From Chloroflexota bacterium (GTDB lineage Bacteria; Chloroflexota; Dormibacteria; CF-121): DNA of 55,524 nt. Positions within the stretch are counted from its first letter, which is position 1. Every line of letters begins with the position of its first letter. Below the pieces are notes generated by a model. The model saw only the letters and a program-made list of their open reading frames with translations, had not been told where the DNA came from and made no database searches. Where the stretch lies: the NCBI GenBank assembly GCA_005881715.1, contig VBEE01000036.1, positions 1-55,524 on the forward strand. The letters are read 5' to 3'. This document shows, one piece after another, positions 38,627 to 47,995 of this stretch. The position numbers and the translations under genes are program-made.

Positions 38627-40162
38627 TTATTCCCATTCGATCGTCGACGGCGGCTTCGAAGAGATGTCGTACACCACGCGATTCACGCCTGGGACCTCGT
38701 TGACGACGCGACTCGAGATCTTCGCCAGCACTTCGTAAGGCAGCCGCGCCCAGTCGGCTGTCATGCCATCCTCGCTCTGCACGGCTCGGACCGCCACCAC
38801 GTTGCCGTAGGTGCGGTAATCGCCCATCACGCCCACGCTTTGCAACGGCGTCAGGATGGCGAAGGCTTGCCAGAGCGAGCGATAGAGCCCGGCCGCTTTG
38901 ATCTCGTCGATGACGATCCAGTCGGCCGCCCGTAGGGTTTCCAGCCGGTCACGCGTGACCTCGCCGATGATGCGGACCGCCAGCCCCGGACCAGGGAAGG
39001 GTTGCCGCTGCACCATGTCATCGGGAAGCCCTAACGCGGAGCCGATGGCGCGGACTTCGTCCTTGAAGAGGTAGCGAAGCGGCTCGACGAGCTGGAAGCG
39101 GAGGTCGGCAGGCAAGCCACCGACGTTGTGATGGGTTTTGATGCGGTGCGCATTGACCGTGTCATGACTCGTGCTTTCGATCACGTCCGGATAGAGGGTG
39201 CCCTGCGCCAGGAAGTCGACATTCCGCAACGTCCCGGCCTCGCGCTCGAAGACGGTGATGAACGTCGCGCCGATGCGCCGGCGCTTTTCTTCCGGGTCGA
39301 TAACCCCTTGCAGGGCACCCAGGAACTGGTCGCTGGCGTCGACAGTCTTCAGGTCGATGCGCAGATGCCGCTGCATCACGTCCTCGACCCTGCGCCGCTC
39401 GTCGCGGCGGAGCAGCCCATTGTCAACCAACAAACAGGTCAGCTGACCCGGGACTGCGCGATGCACCAGGGTTGCGCATACCGCCGAGTCGACGCCGCCG
39501 GAAAGCGCGCAGAGGACCCGCCCCTCGCCTACCTGTTCGCGAATCGCGACCGTCGCCTGCTCGATGAACGCGGCCGGCTTCCAGCTGCCGCGACAGGCCG
39601 CCACCTCATAGAGAAAGTTCCGGATGATCTCACGACCTTGCGGGGTATGAATCACCTCCGGATGGAAGGCGATGCCAAAACGCCCGGCGTCATCAGCCAT
39701 CGCCGCGATCAGTGAATTGTCGGATTCGGCGAGACGCCGAAAGCCGGCCGGCGCCTCGAGGATGCTGTCGCCGTGGCTCATCCACACCGAGAGGGTCGAA
39801 GGCAGGTCCTTGAACAATCGGGAAGGCTCATCGACCCGCACGCTGGCCGGACCATACTCGCGCTTGCCGGCGCCCGCCACCCGACCACCCAGCTGGTGGG
39901 CGAGGAGCTGCATGCCATAGCAGATCCCGAGTACCGGGATGCCTGCTGTCAACACCGCTGGATCGGCAAGCGGTGCCCCGTCTCCGTACACGCTAGCCGG
40001 CCCGCCCGACAGGATGAGCGCCCGCGGGGCGCGAGCCCGGATCGTCTCCCATGGTGTCGTTCCGGGAATTAATTCGCAGTAGACGCCGGCCTCACGTACC
40101 CGGCGAGCGATCAGCTGGCTGTACTGCGAGCCGAAATCAAGCACCAGGACCAGTTCCTCCAC
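38627..40162 (-). CDS. guaA: GMP synthase (glutamine-hydrolysing)
   Basis: 511 residues from GTG at 40162 ([16 protein letters not shown]), the usual GuaA length. The frame extends upstream to 40930, but that part overlaps guaB3 and is not homologous. Class I glutaminase with nucleophile Cys in GICYGMQ and HPE, an ATP pyrophosphatase loop [10 protein letters not shown], and the C-terminal dimerisation domain ending [10 protein letters not shown]. Converts XMP to GMP. Confidence 0.95.
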   Translation of the reverse strand: MEELVLVLDFGSQYSQLIARRVREAGVYCELIPGTTPWETIRARAPRALILSGGPASVYGDGAPLADPAVLTAGIPVLGICYGMQLLAHQLGGRVAGAGKREYGPASVRVDEPSRLFKDLPSTLSVWMSHGDSILEAPAGFRRLAESDNSLIAAMADDAGRFGIAFHPEVIHTPQGREIIRNFLYEVAACRGSWKPAAFIEQATVAIREQVGEGRVLCALSGGVDSAVCATLVHRAVPGQLTCLLVDNGLLRRDERRRVEDVMQRHLRIDLKTVDASDQFLGALQGVIDPEEKRRRIGATFITVFEREAGTLRNVDFLAQGTLYPDVIESTSHDTVNAHRIKTHHNVGGLPADLRFQLVEPLRYLFKDEVRAIGSALGLPDDMVQRQPFPGPGLAVRIIGEVTRDRLETLRAADWIVIDEIKAAGLYRSLWQAFAILTPLQSVGVMGDYRTYGNVVAVRAVQSEDGMTADWARLPYEVLAKISSRVVNEVPGVNRVVYDISSKPPSTIEWE

Positions 40163-40233
40163 CCCAACCAAGCCCTGCCCCGTAAGGGAATGATGGTGTT
40201 GTGGGGCGACGGCCCCGCCGGCGCGCGCCGCGG

Positions 40234-41439
40234 CTATGTGCCCATCCCGACTTGCTGGGCCTGCTGAAAGAGCTTGCCTTCGTTCTGGATCGCCGGGGCG
40301 ATCACGAGCTCGGTCTGCTGGAACTCGCGAAGCGTGCGCGCCCCGCAGACCCCCATCGCGGAGCGCAGGGCACCGACGAGGTTCTGTGTGCCATCGTCGA
40401 CGCGAGCCGGGCCCAGCAGCACCTCGCGAAGCGTCCCGCGCTGGCCGACTTTGATTCGGGTGCCGCGCGGCAGGTTGGGGTCCGGCGTGGCCATGCCCCA
40501 GTGATAGCCGCCGCCTGCGGCATCGGTCGTGCCGGCGAAGATCGATCCGATCATCACGGCGTCGGCCCCGGAGGCGAAGGCCTTGGCGATGTCGCCCCCC
40601 ACTCGCATCCCGCCATCCGTGATGACCTGGACACGCCGCCCGGTTTCTTGGAGGTACGTCTCGCGGGCGGCAGCCACGTCGCTGGTCGCGGTAACCTGCG
40701 GGACGCCCACACCCAGAACCCCCCGGGTCGTGCAGGCGGCCCCCGGTCCGACTCCGACCAGGATGCCGGTAATGCCGGTCTGCATCAATTCCAGCGCCGT
40801 CTCGTAGTCGACACAATTGCCGGCGATCAGTGGGATCGTCAGGCTCGCGCAGAGCTTCTCGAAGGAGAGCTGTTCGTACGAGCGCGAGATGTGGCGGGCG
40901 GTGAGCACCGTCCCTTGAACGACCAGGCAATCCGCTCCCGCCTCCTGTACCAGGTCGGAACGCCGGCTGGCGTGGGCCGGCACCGTGGACACCGCGACCG
41001 GGACGCCGGCTCGCTTGACGGCCGAGATCCGCTCGCCGATCAGCTGTTCCCGGACCGGGGCCTGATAGACCTTCTGCAGCAAGGCATTGATGCGGTCGCG
41101 GGGAGCTTCGGCAATTTCGCGGAGGACCCCGCTGGGGTCGACATAGCGGGTCTGGAGACCGTCGAGGTTGATGACGGCCATTCCTCCCAGCCGGCCCATT
41201 TCCACCGCGAAACGGACGTCGACGACGCCGTCCATGGCGGCCGCCAGGATCGGGACGGCGAGCCGTAACGAGCCCAGCTCGAAGGCGCTGTCGACCTCCT
41301 GTGGGTTGATCGTGACCCGCCCCGGCACCAGCGCCACCTCGTCGAAGCCGTAGGCCCGACGGGCTCGCTTGAATCGACCCAGCTCCAGCGTGTCGCCGGC
41401 CACGATGGCCGATGGCTTGACGGGCGCACGCACACTCAT
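40234..41439 (-). CDS. guaB3: GuaB3-family IMP dehydrogenase-related protein
   Basis: 401 residues: an IMP dehydrogenase barrel without the CBS pair. Catalytic loop [20 protein letters not shown] carries the active-site Cys; [15 protein letters not shown] and the C-terminal [17 protein letters not shown] match the GuaB3 branch rather than classical GuaB. Placed directly before guaA, it most likely makes XMP; GMP reductase-like activity cannot be excluded from sequence. First gene of a guaB3-guaA-purD-purE-pyc operon. Confidence 0.9.
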   Translation of the reverse strand: MSVRAPVKPSAIVAGDTLELGRFKRARRAYGFDEVALVPGRVTINPQEVDSAFELGSLRLAVPILAAAMDGVVDVRFAVEMGRLGGMAVINLDGLQTRYVDPSGVLREIAEAPRDRINALLQKVYQAPVREQLIGERISAVKRAGVPVAVSTVPAHASRRSDLVQEAGADCLVVQGTVLTARHISRSYEQLSFEKLCASLTIPLIAGNCVDYETALELMQTGITGILVGVGPGAACTTRGVLGVGVPQVTATSDVAAARETYLQETGRRVQVITDGGMRVGGDIAKAFASGADAVMIGSIFAGTTDAAGGGYHWGMATPDPNLPRGTRIKVGQRGTLREVLLGPARVDDGTQNLVGALRSAMGVCGARTLREFQQTELVIAPAIQNEGKLFQQAQQVGMGT

Positions 41440-41510
41440 CGCCGTCGACCTCGAAACCGTGTCGAGCTCAAAAGGTATGCGTGAACCTCAGTAGGGGGTG
41501 GTTTTCGGGG

Positions 41511-41541
41511 ATTATAGCGGATGGGTTTTTCGATGGATCAA
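41511..41541 (-). promoter_or_regulatory. guaB3 operon promoter
   Basis: Minus strand TATAAT (41516-41511) with TTGATC (41541-41536) 19 bp upstream. The -10 is perfect, the spacing long. It overlaps the start of the divergent YbaK gene. Confidence 0.45.
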
Positions 41542-42048
41542 CAACTTTCACCGCCAGATCGGGTCAGCGCCGCGTTGAGGAGAGCCGGAGTCTCGGCACG
41601 CATCGAGCAGTTTTCTACCTCCACGCGCACCGCTCAGGAGGCGGCCGACTCGATCGGCATCCAGGTCGGCCAGATCGTGAAATCCCTGCTCTTCCTCGCG
41701 GGCGAGCGCCCGGTCCTGTCGCTCGTGTCCGGCGTCAACCAACTCGATGTCGCACGCCTCGCTTCCCTGACCGGATCACCCATCCGAAAAGCCGACGCGA
41801 ATGCGGTGCGCGACGCGACCGGTTACGCCATCGGCGGCGTTCCGCCTACCGGTTTTCCGAAGCCGATCCGGACCTTCATCGACCGCGACCTGCTGCAGTA
41901 CGACGTGGTCTGGGCGGCCGCCGGCACGCCGCGCCACGTGTTCCCCATCGCGCCGCAGGAGCTGGCGCGTGTGACCGCCGGCACCGTGGTCGATCTGAAG
42001 CCCCCACCCTACCCTCCCCCAGAGGGGGAGGGAAACGATCAAGGGTAG
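41521..42048 (+). CDS. YbaK/EbsC-type aminoacyl-tRNA deacylase
   Basis: 175 residues. Family hallmarks: ARIEQFSTSTRTAQEAADSIG, QIVKSLLFLAG with the conserved Lys, and YAIGGVPPTGF. Such proteins hydrolyse mischarged tRNA in trans. The last residues (from about 161, PPPYPPPEGEGNDQG) are encoded by a dispersed repeat. ATG at 41521 or 41533. Its end overlaps gdhA tail-to-tail by 10 bases. Confidence 0.88.
   Translation: MGFSMDQQLSPPDRVSAALRRAGVSARIEQFSTSTRTAQEAADSIGIQVGQIVKSLLFLAGERPVLSLVSGVNQLDVARLASLTGSPIRKADANAVRDATGYAIGGVPPTGFPKPIRTFIDRDLLQYDVVWAAAGTPRHVFPIAPQELARVTAGTVVDLKPPPYPPPEGEGNDQG
42001..42033 (+). repeat. dispersed C-rich/G-rich palindrome, copy ending the YbaK gene
   Basis: Leader CCCCCACCCTA followed by CCCTCCCCC AGA GGGGGAGGG, a perfect 9-bp stem. 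It supplies the YbaK C-terminus and lies 5 bp before the convergent gdhA stop, where the hairpin could also act as a terminator. Confidence 0.8.
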
Positions 42049-43334
42049 ATGCCGCGGATGGTCGTGGCTTGCGCGACCTTGTCGACGGCCAGCACGTAGG
42101 CCGCGGTGCGCATCATCACCTTCTTTTCCAGGCTGACCCTGAGCACGTTGTCAAACGCCCGCAACATGATCCGCTCCAGCCGATCGTTGATGTCGTGCTC
42201 ATCCCAGAAAAACTCCTGCAGATCCTGGACCCACTCGAAATACGAAACAGTGACGCCACCGGCGTTGGCCAGGATATCCGGGATGACGAACACCCCCTTG
42301 TCGTAGAGGATCTGGTCGGCCTCGGGAGTGGTCGGGCCATTGGCTCCCTCGCAGACGACCTTGGCCTTGATCCGGCGGGCGTTTCCCTCGTGGATCTGGT
42401 TTTCCAGCGCGGCCGGCACCAGCACGGTGACGGGCAACTCCAGCAACTCTTCATTGGAGATGAACTCGCAGACTTTCTGCCGCAGCCGGCCATTCAGCTC
42501 CTTCTCGCGGACGACCTCGTCGAGCTCGATGCCGCCTTCGTTGTAGCAGGCGCCGTTCGAGTCGCTGACGGCGATGACCTTGCAGCCGGACTGGGCGAGC
42601 AATTTGGCGGTGGTGTAGCCGACATTACCGACGCCCTGGACCGCGACGGTCGCGTCCTCGGGGCGGATCTTTAGATGCTTCAGCGCCGCGAGCGTGGTCA
42701 GCTGGCAGCCGCGCCCGGTCGCTTCCGGCCGGCCTTCAGAGCCGCCGATGCCAAGCGGCTTGCCGGTCACAACCGCCGGCACGGAGTGGCCGGCGTGCAT
42801 GCTGATGGTATCCATCATCCAGGCCATGATCTGGGCATTCGTGTTGACATCGGGGGCGGGGATGTCCCGGTCCGGTCCGATCAAGATGCTGATCTCACTC
42901 GTGTAGCGGCGGGTCAGGTTCTCGAGCTCATTACGGCTGAGGCGCTTGGGCTCGACGATCACCCCACCCTTGGCCCCGCCGTAGGGAATCCCGACCACGG
43001 CGCATTTCCAGGTCATCCACATGGCGAGTGCCTTGACCTCATCGATGTTGACGCCCGGGTGATAACGAATGCCGCCCTTGGCGGGCCCGCGGTCGACGTT
43101 GTGATGCACCCGAAAACCGGTGAACATCTGCACGGTGTGATCGTCCATCAATACCGGGAAGGTGACGGTCAGTTCGCGCTTGCACTCCCGTAGCACCCGG
43201 GCCATATTCGGATCGAGCCCGAGCACCTCCGCGGCGATATCGAACTGTCGCTGGGCAATCTTCCACGGATTCGAATGGTCCGGCTCTGGCTGCGCAAAGC
43301 CCCTGCGCGGCGTCGCCTCTACCTTCTGAGCCAT
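42039..43334 (-). CDS. gdhA: glutamate dehydrogenase (Glu/Leu/Phe/Val family)
   Basis: 431 residues. Catalytic Lys motif PYGGAKGGV, upstream Lys in GPAKGGIRYHPGV, DVNTNAQIMAWMMD, and the Rossmann motif VQGVGNVG. Interconverts glutamate and 2-oxoglutarate, linking nitrogen assimilation to the glutamine-using enzymes nearby. ATG with a strong GAGGAGG upstream. Confidence 0.96.
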   Translation of the reverse strand: MAQKVEATPRRGFAQPEPDHSNPWKIAQRQFDIAAEVLGLDPNMARVLRECKRELTVTFPVLMDDHTVQMFTGFRVHHNVDRGPAKGGIRYHPGVNIDEVKALAMWMTWKCAVVGIPYGGAKGGVIVEPKRLSRNELENLTRRYTSEISILIGPDRDIPAPDVNTNAQIMAWMMDTISMHAGHSVPAVVTGKPLGIGGSEGRPEATGRGCQLTTLAALKHLKIRPEDATVAVQGVGNVGYTTAKLLAQSGCKVIAVSDSNGACYNEGGIELDEVVREKELNGRLRQKVCEFISNEELLELPVTVLVPAALENQIHEGNARRIKAKVVCEGANGPTTPEADQILYDKGVFVIPDILANAGGVTVSYFEWVQDLQEFFWDEHDINDRLERIMLRAFDNVLRVSLEKKVMMRTAAYVLAVDKVAQATTIRGIYP

Positions 43335-43365
43335 GTCTCCTCCTCGTTTACGCCGGCGATGAACG

Positions 43366-43393
43366 CTGACCGGCGCCGGGCACCCATTACACT
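43366..43393 (+). promoter_or_regulatory. possible promoter for DUF881 pair
   Basis: CTGACC (43366-43371), 16 bp, TACACT (43388-43393), each 4 of 6 to consensus. The transcript would begin close to the GTG at 43404, giving a leaderless or nearly leaderless message. Confidence 0.35.
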
Positions 43394-43403
43394 ACACGGC
43401 ACC

Positions 43404-44129
43404 GTGACGCCGCGGATGACGGTCCTGGCAAGCGTCTCGCTTGCAACGTTTCTCGTCACCGGGCTTGCCGCCACCCAGTTTCGGAGCCAGCCGCTCGCGT
43501 CCTCCAACCGCCTCGCCCGGGACGAAGCCTTGCGCCAAAGCGTGAACCAGCTCGAGGACCAGAATCGGGCGCTGAAGGCGCGGGTTCAGGCCCTGCAGGC
43601 CGAGGTCAAGGCGGGGGAAGACGAGAGTGCCCGCCGCTCGAGCGCCGTCCAGCAAGTCAAAGCCCTGCTCGATGAACAGAAAGCGATCGCCGGGCTCACC
43701 GCCCTGCACGGACCCGGCTTGACCATCGTGCTGCGCGACGGCGTCGACCCGAACGACCCGGCGGACCGTTCGCTCGGATGGACGATCCACTACCAGGATT
43801 TGCAGGACATCGTCAGCTTGCTGTGGGCGAGCGGCGCCGAGGCGGTCGCCGTGAACGGGCAGCGCGTGGTGCCCAGCACGTCATTCCACTATGCCGGCGT
43901 CAACATTCTCATCAACAACGCCAACCGGCTCACCAGCCCCTACACCGTGACGGCCCTGGGGGATCCCTCAACTCTCGCCAATGGGGTTGGCGATCCCGAC
44001 CAGCTGGCCGAGCTCAAGAGCCGTAATCGCATCTACCGGCTCGGCCTGAGTTGGCTGCGCAGTACCCGGCTGAGCGTTCCGGCCTACGATACGACCTTTC
44101 TGGTGAAGAGTGCGCAACCGCTCGGCTGA
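43404..44129 (+). CDS. DUF881 protein, first of a pair
   Basis: About 241 residues. One N-terminal membrane helix, a coiled coil rich in Gln/Ala/Glu (about 35-85), then the DUF881 domain (LTALHGPGLTIVLRDGV, LLWASGAEAVAVNGQRV). In actinobacteria these proteins occur near cell division genes; function is unknown. The start is uncertain: GTG 43404, ATG 43413, or ATG 43359 further upstream. Its end overlaps the second copy by 20 bases. Confidence 0.8.
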   Translation: MTPRMTVLASVSLATFLVTGLAATQFRSQPLASSNRLARDEALRQSVNQLEDQNRALKARVQALQAEVKAGEDESARRSSAVQQVKALLDEQKAIAGLTALHGPGLTIVLRDGVDPNDPADRSLGWTIHYQDLQDIVSLLWASGAEAVAVNGQRVVPSTSFHYAGVNILINNANRLTSPYTVTALGDPSTLANGVGDPDQLAELKSRNRIYRLGLSWLRSTRLSVPAYDTTFLVKSAQPLG

Positions 44130-44793
44130 CCGGACCGCGCGTTTTCAGCGGGTCATGGTGGTCAGCCTGATCGGCCTGGCGCTTGGCTTTCTGGTCGTCG
44201 TGCAGCTTCGGTCGCAGGCCGCGGTCGCCCGCACGCTGGCGTCCCAGGACAACACCAGCGTGGCGTTGCTGATCAACGACCTGAACCGGGCCAACAATCA
44301 GCTCATCCAGCAAGCGGCGGCGCTTTCCCTGCAGGAGACGCAGCTGCGCCAGGCCCTGACCGCCGGCGGCGCCGACGCGCAAACAATCTCGAAGGAGCTC
44401 CAGACCCTGCGGGCGGTGACGGGTGCCGTCCCAGTGCACGGCCCTGGACTGCAAATTCGGATCATGGGGCCGATCATGGACTTTGAGTTGCAGGACTTAC
44501 TCAACAGCCTCCGCGCCGCGGGTGGCGAAGCCTTCTCCCTCAATGGCAGTCGGATGATCGGCAGCACGCCGATTGCGAGCCGTGGAAACACGCTGATGAT
44601 CGGCGGGCATGCCGTCAGCGCACCCCTGGTGCTGCTGGTGATCGGCGACCCCGAGCAACTGGAGCCGGCGGCGGACCTGTCTGCCAGCAGCCTCCAGACC
44701 CGGGTGCAGGTCGATATCCAGCGTAAATCCGACATCACCATCACCGAGGTCATCAGCGCTCGTCCGCTGATTTACGCGCAGCTCGGCCGGTAG
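44110..44793 (+). CDS. DUF881 protein, second of a pair
   Basis: 227 residues from GTG at 44110. Same layout as its neighbour: membrane helix (about 15-36), coiled coil, then DUF881 (GAVPVHGPGLQIRIMG, LLNSLRAAGGEAFSLNGSRM). Sequence identity between the two is modest, so the duplication is old. Probably an envelope-associated pair, extracytoplasmic domain outside. Confidence 0.85.
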   Translation: MRNRSADRTARFQRVMVVSLIGLALGFLVVVQLRSQAAVARTLASQDNTSVALLINDLNRANNQLIQQAAALSLQETQLRQALTAGGADAQTISKELQTLRAVTGAVPVHGPGLQIRIMGPIMDFELQDLLNSLRAAGGEAFSLNGSRMIGSTPIASRGNTLMIGGHAVSAPLVLLVIGDPEQLEPAADLSASSLQTRVQVDIQRKSDITITEVISARPLIYAQLGR

Positions 44794-44802
44794 ACTCTGT
44801 TG

Positions 44803-45867
44803 ATGGCCCGCGTCGTCGAGCTGCGCAGCGATACTTTCACGCAGCCCACCGAGTCGATGCTGAAGGCGATGGCGATCGCGGAGGTCGGTGACGATGTATG
44901 GGACGAGGACCCCACCATCCATCGCCTCCAGGAGCGAGCCGCCGAGATGGTGGGCAGCGAGGCATCGCTCTTTACCCCCAGCGGGACGATGGGCAATCTG
45001 TGCGCTCTGCTGAGCCACGCCCAGCCAGGCGACGAGGTCATCGTGGAAATCGATAGCCATATATTTCAGAACGAAGTCGGTGGCGCTTCCGTCGTCGGCG
45101 GGCTGCAGTTGCGCCCGCTGGACAGCCAGAACGGCCGGCTCCAGCCGGAGCAGGTAGCGCGGGTCATCCGGCAACCGGACATCCATGAGCCACGCAGCAC
45201 GCTGCTCTGCCTCGAGAACACCCACAATCGCAAAGGTGGGACCTGTTTGAGCCCGGGCCAGACCGAGGCGCTCTGCGCCGTGGCTCATCAGGCGGGTTTG
45301 AAAGTTCATCTGGACGGCGCCCGGATTTTCAATGCCGCCGTCGCGCAGAGGGTCGACGTCCGCGAGCTCACCGGTCCGGTGGACTCCGTCATGTTCTGCC
45401 TCTCCAAGGGATTGAGTGCGCCGGTCGGCTCCGTGCTGGCCGGCCCGGCCGACTTCATCGAGCGGGCTCGCCGGATGCGCAAGATGGTCGGCGGCGGTAT
45501 GCGCCAGGCGGGTGTTCTGGCCGCTGCGGGGCTGTGCGCGCTGAACGAGATGGTCGATCGCCTCGCGGAGGATCACGCCAATGCCAGGCGCCTGGCCGAA
45601 GGCCTGCAGGGACTGTCGGGGTTTGACGTGGACCTCTCGACGGTGGAGACGAACATGGTCTTTGGCCAGTGCCGTCCGCCCCTCACCGCCCGCCAGTTCA
45701 TCGACCGCTGCCGGACGGTCGGCGTCTTGCTCGACCAGGCATCACCCGATCGATGGCGGATGGTCACCCACCGGGGCGTCAGCGCCGATGACGTCGACTA
45801 CGCGATCGAGGCCGTCCGCGGGCTGTTTTTCGCGCCGGCCACCACACCGCTTCGCGCCACCGGCTAG
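44803..45867 (+). CDS. ltaE: low-specificity L-threonine aldolase
   Basis: 354 residues, PLP enzyme splitting threonine to glycine and acetaldehyde. VELRSDTFTQPTESM start, PSGTMGNLCAL, HLDGARIFNAAVA, and the PLP Lys in FCLSKGLSAPVGS. ATG at 44803 follows the DUF881 gene by 9 bp, so it is probably cotranscribed. Glycine made here could feed PurD. Confidence 0.94.
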   Translation: MARVVELRSDTFTQPTESMLKAMAIAEVGDDVWDEDPTIHRLQERAAEMVGSEASLFTPSGTMGNLCALLSHAQPGDEVIVEIDSHIFQNEVGGASVVGGLQLRPLDSQNGRLQPEQVARVIRQPDIHEPRSTLLCLENTHNRKGGTCLSPGQTEALCAVAHQAGLKVHLDGARIFNAAVAQRVDVRELTGPVDSVMFCLSKGLSAPVGSVLAGPADFIERARRMRKMVGGGMRQAGVLAAAGLCALNEMVDRLAEDHANARRLAEGLQGLSGFDVDLSTVETNMVFGQCRPPLTARQFIDRCRTVGVLLDQASPDRWRMVTHRGVSADDVDYAIEAVRGLFFAPATTPLRATG

Positions 45868-45899
45868 CAGATCCCGACCACCGGGGCTGAGGAGATGGC

Positions 45900-47894
45900 T
45901 TAGCGAACGGGCACGCCGGTCATCGCATCGAATAGCGGACCGCCGAAGGTCGCGTCCGGTAACAGGAGCATGCTCCCAAAGGTCTGCCAGTCACCGCTCG
46001 CGTCCGTCATGATGCCGGCCGGCGCCTGTGGGGTGCCACCAAGCGCGATGGCCACCGGTCTCCCCGGCAACATCCAGCCGGACGCCACGGTTGCGAGCCC
46101 GGGATCGGTGGCACCGAAGGCGTGGACGGCGCCGGCGCTGTCGAGCGCGAGCCCGGCGTGTGATCCAGAGAATAACGCCGCATCGACCAGGGAGGCGCCG
46201 GCAGAAAGCGAGACGGAGCCCACAACCCGACCCTCCCCCGCCGCGGGAGACGGTGCCACGGCGACGGCGCCGGCCGCATCAACGGCGACGATGCTGCCAT
46301 CGCCGGAGCCCAGCATCCGCACGGGCGCCTTGAGCGCGAATCGCGGTCCGGCCGTCCCGGAGCTGCTCCAGGTGGTCCCATCGGCCAGCAGCCGGAGCGG
46401 GCCGGAAGGCAGAGCCGCAACGTCGACGGCGGCCGCCACCGACGCCGGCGGCGCGTTCGATATCCCTGCGCCTCCGCCCAATCCATGCAGCGAGGCATCG
46501 GTGCCGAGCAGGAGCGCGCCATCCGCCGATGGATGTTCCTGGCGCACGCCCATCGTTGCCGGCGTGCCATCCGGCTGAGCCGGGAGTGCGCCCAGCACCG
46601 CGTGATCCGCAGCCGTGGCCGGCATGGCGGCGCGCGCCGGGAGCGAGGCCGTCACCACGACGGGTGGCGCGGGATTTCGGGCGGCGTCGTTGAGCGTGAG
46701 CCGAAGCCGATAGGTGACCCCTGGATCGCCGAGGAAGCGGAGCGCGCCCTGGCTTCGCCCGGCGGTGGGCTGGTCCGCCGACTGCGTGAACCACTGTCGA
46801 AACCCGGCCGATCCCGCTGCCACCTCGATCGCCATGCCCTTGACGCCGGACAGGCCGTCGTTGCCCGACCAGTGCAGACTGGGCGCCGTCGAAGCTCCGG
46901 GATCGACGCGCAGCGCCGAGGTGGGCGGTTCGACGTCATATAGATATAGGTAGGTGATGTCGGCGCTGGTGCCGGCCCGGTCGAAGACGCGAAGGTGCAG
47001 GGTGTGGGCTCCGGGGCCGGGCACGGCCGCGCTGCCACTGGTCGCCAGCGTCCGGCCGGCCGCCGCACCAGGGTCCTGGTCCCAGCGCGCGGCAAATCCA
47101 GCCAGGCCGTGTCCTCCGTCCCGGAGGCGCCAGCTCACCGGCGGCGGTGGCCCATCCATGCCGTACCAGGAGTTCCAGTGCGCCCCACCAGGAAAAGCGA
47201 GCGGCAGCAGGAAGGGCACCGGCGGGTTGCTCGTCCACAGATTGCCCAGGTCCCAACGCCAGGGATCCTTGCCCGGCCCGGTCCAGCCGTAGGGATCGAC
47301 CGAGTGCCACGGCGTGAGCAGGTCGCGCACCTCGAAGTGAAGATGCGGGCCCGTGGAATTTCCCGTGCTACCGCTGAGCGCGATCAGCTGGCCTCGAGAC
47401 ACGTGCTGTCCCGGATACACGAAGAGTTGATTGTTGTGGAAGTAGGCGGTGCGGTCGTAGGCGTGATCGATGACGACGCCCCAACCGCCGCTGTCGCTCC
47501 ACTCGCTGTAGATGACGGTGCCCTCATCGGCCGCCAGCACCGGCGTGTTCGACGGTACGGCGAAATCCGTACCCCGATGGCCGTCATAGGCGTAGCCCCG
47601 GGCGCCGTCGAAGCGGATCATCGTCCCGTCGTCTTGCCGGTCGGGGTAATGGTGGTCCGTCCACGAGGTTATGCGTGGATGCGGGTCGGCAAAAGGCAGG
47701 GTCAGGTTCCCGGCTGCCGCCGCGGACTGCGCGGAGAGCAGGGACAAGGCAATGGCAAGAGTTACCGCCCTGTGCAACCTTAAGAACCGCGTAACAACGG
47801 GGCCGTAACGCGACCTGAAAGAAAGCCGCAACAGGCCCGCGACGGCACCGTCACGATGCAGGCCCCCTCTTGGGGTCGCTACAGGCTTTCCCAT
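45900..47894 (-). CDS. secreted M23 metallopeptidase with C-terminal beta-rich repeats
   Basis: Peptidoglycan endopeptidase type. A hydrophobic segment ending AQSAAAAG is a likely signal peptide; it starts about 40 residues into the frame from ATG 47894, so the true start may be later (no in-frame ATG, only weak TTG/CTG). Zinc motifs HRGTDFAVP and HLHFE are intact. Residues beyond about 260 form Ig-like and propeller-like segments. A diverged dispersed repeat encodes about residues 549-557 (APSPAAGEGRVVG). Confidence 0.88.
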   Translation of the reverse strand: MGKPVATPRGGLHRDGAVAGLLRLSFRSRYGPVVTRFLRLHRAVTLAIALSLLSAQSAAAAGNLTLPFADPHPRITSWTDHHYPDRQDDGTMIRFDGARGYAYDGHRGTDFAVPSNTPVLAADEGTVIYSEWSDSGGWGVVIDHAYDRTAYFHNNQLFVYPGQHVSRGQLIALSGSTGNSTGPHLHFEVRDLLTPWHSVDPYGWTGPGKDPWRWDLGNLWTSNPPVPFLLPLAFPGGAHWNSWYGMDGPPPPVSWRLRDGGHGLAGFAARWDQDPGAAAGRTLATSGSAAVPGPGAHTLHLRVFDRAGTSADITYLYLYDVEPPTSALRVDPGASTAPSLHWSGNDGLSGVKGMAIEVAAGSAGFRQWFTQSADQPTAGRSQGALRFLGDPGVTYRLRLTLNDAARNPAPPVVVTASLPARAAMPATAADHAVLGALPAQPDGTPATMGVRQEHPSADGALLLGTDASLHGLGGGAGISNAPPASVAAAVDVAALPSGPLRLLADGTTWSSSGTAGPRFALKAPVRMLGSGDGSIVAVDAAGAVAVAPSPAAGEGRVVGSVSLSAGASLVDAALFSGSHAGLALDSAGAVHAFGATDPGLATVASGWMLPGRPVAIALGGTPQAPAGIMTDASGDWQTFGSMLLLPDATFGGPLFDAMTGVPVR
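46225..46250 (+). repeat. diverged copy of the dispersed palindrome
   Basis: ACCCGACCCTCCCCCGCC followed by GCGGGAGA, the G-arm shortened. Inside the M23 peptidase gene, opposite strand. Confidence 0.5.
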
Positions 47895-47995
47895 AGGCTG
47901 GCGTTGAATTGCGAAGGAGTCCAAGGATCTCACCTGTTTTGCCGCGTGTCCCGTGGCCGCGCAGCGGCGATTCTAACCGCTCAGGAAAACAAGGA

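Noticed and set aside
40163..40930. N-terminal extension of the guaA frame
   Set aside because: It overlaps guaB3 antiparallel in frame choice and has no GuaA similarity; GuaA has normal length from 40162.
47760..47995. Possible c-di-GMP or c-di-AMP riboswitch between the M23 peptidase and TadE genes
   Set aside because: The region has GC-rich complementary segments and neighbours such switches often control, but I could not match conserved cores of either class on either strand.
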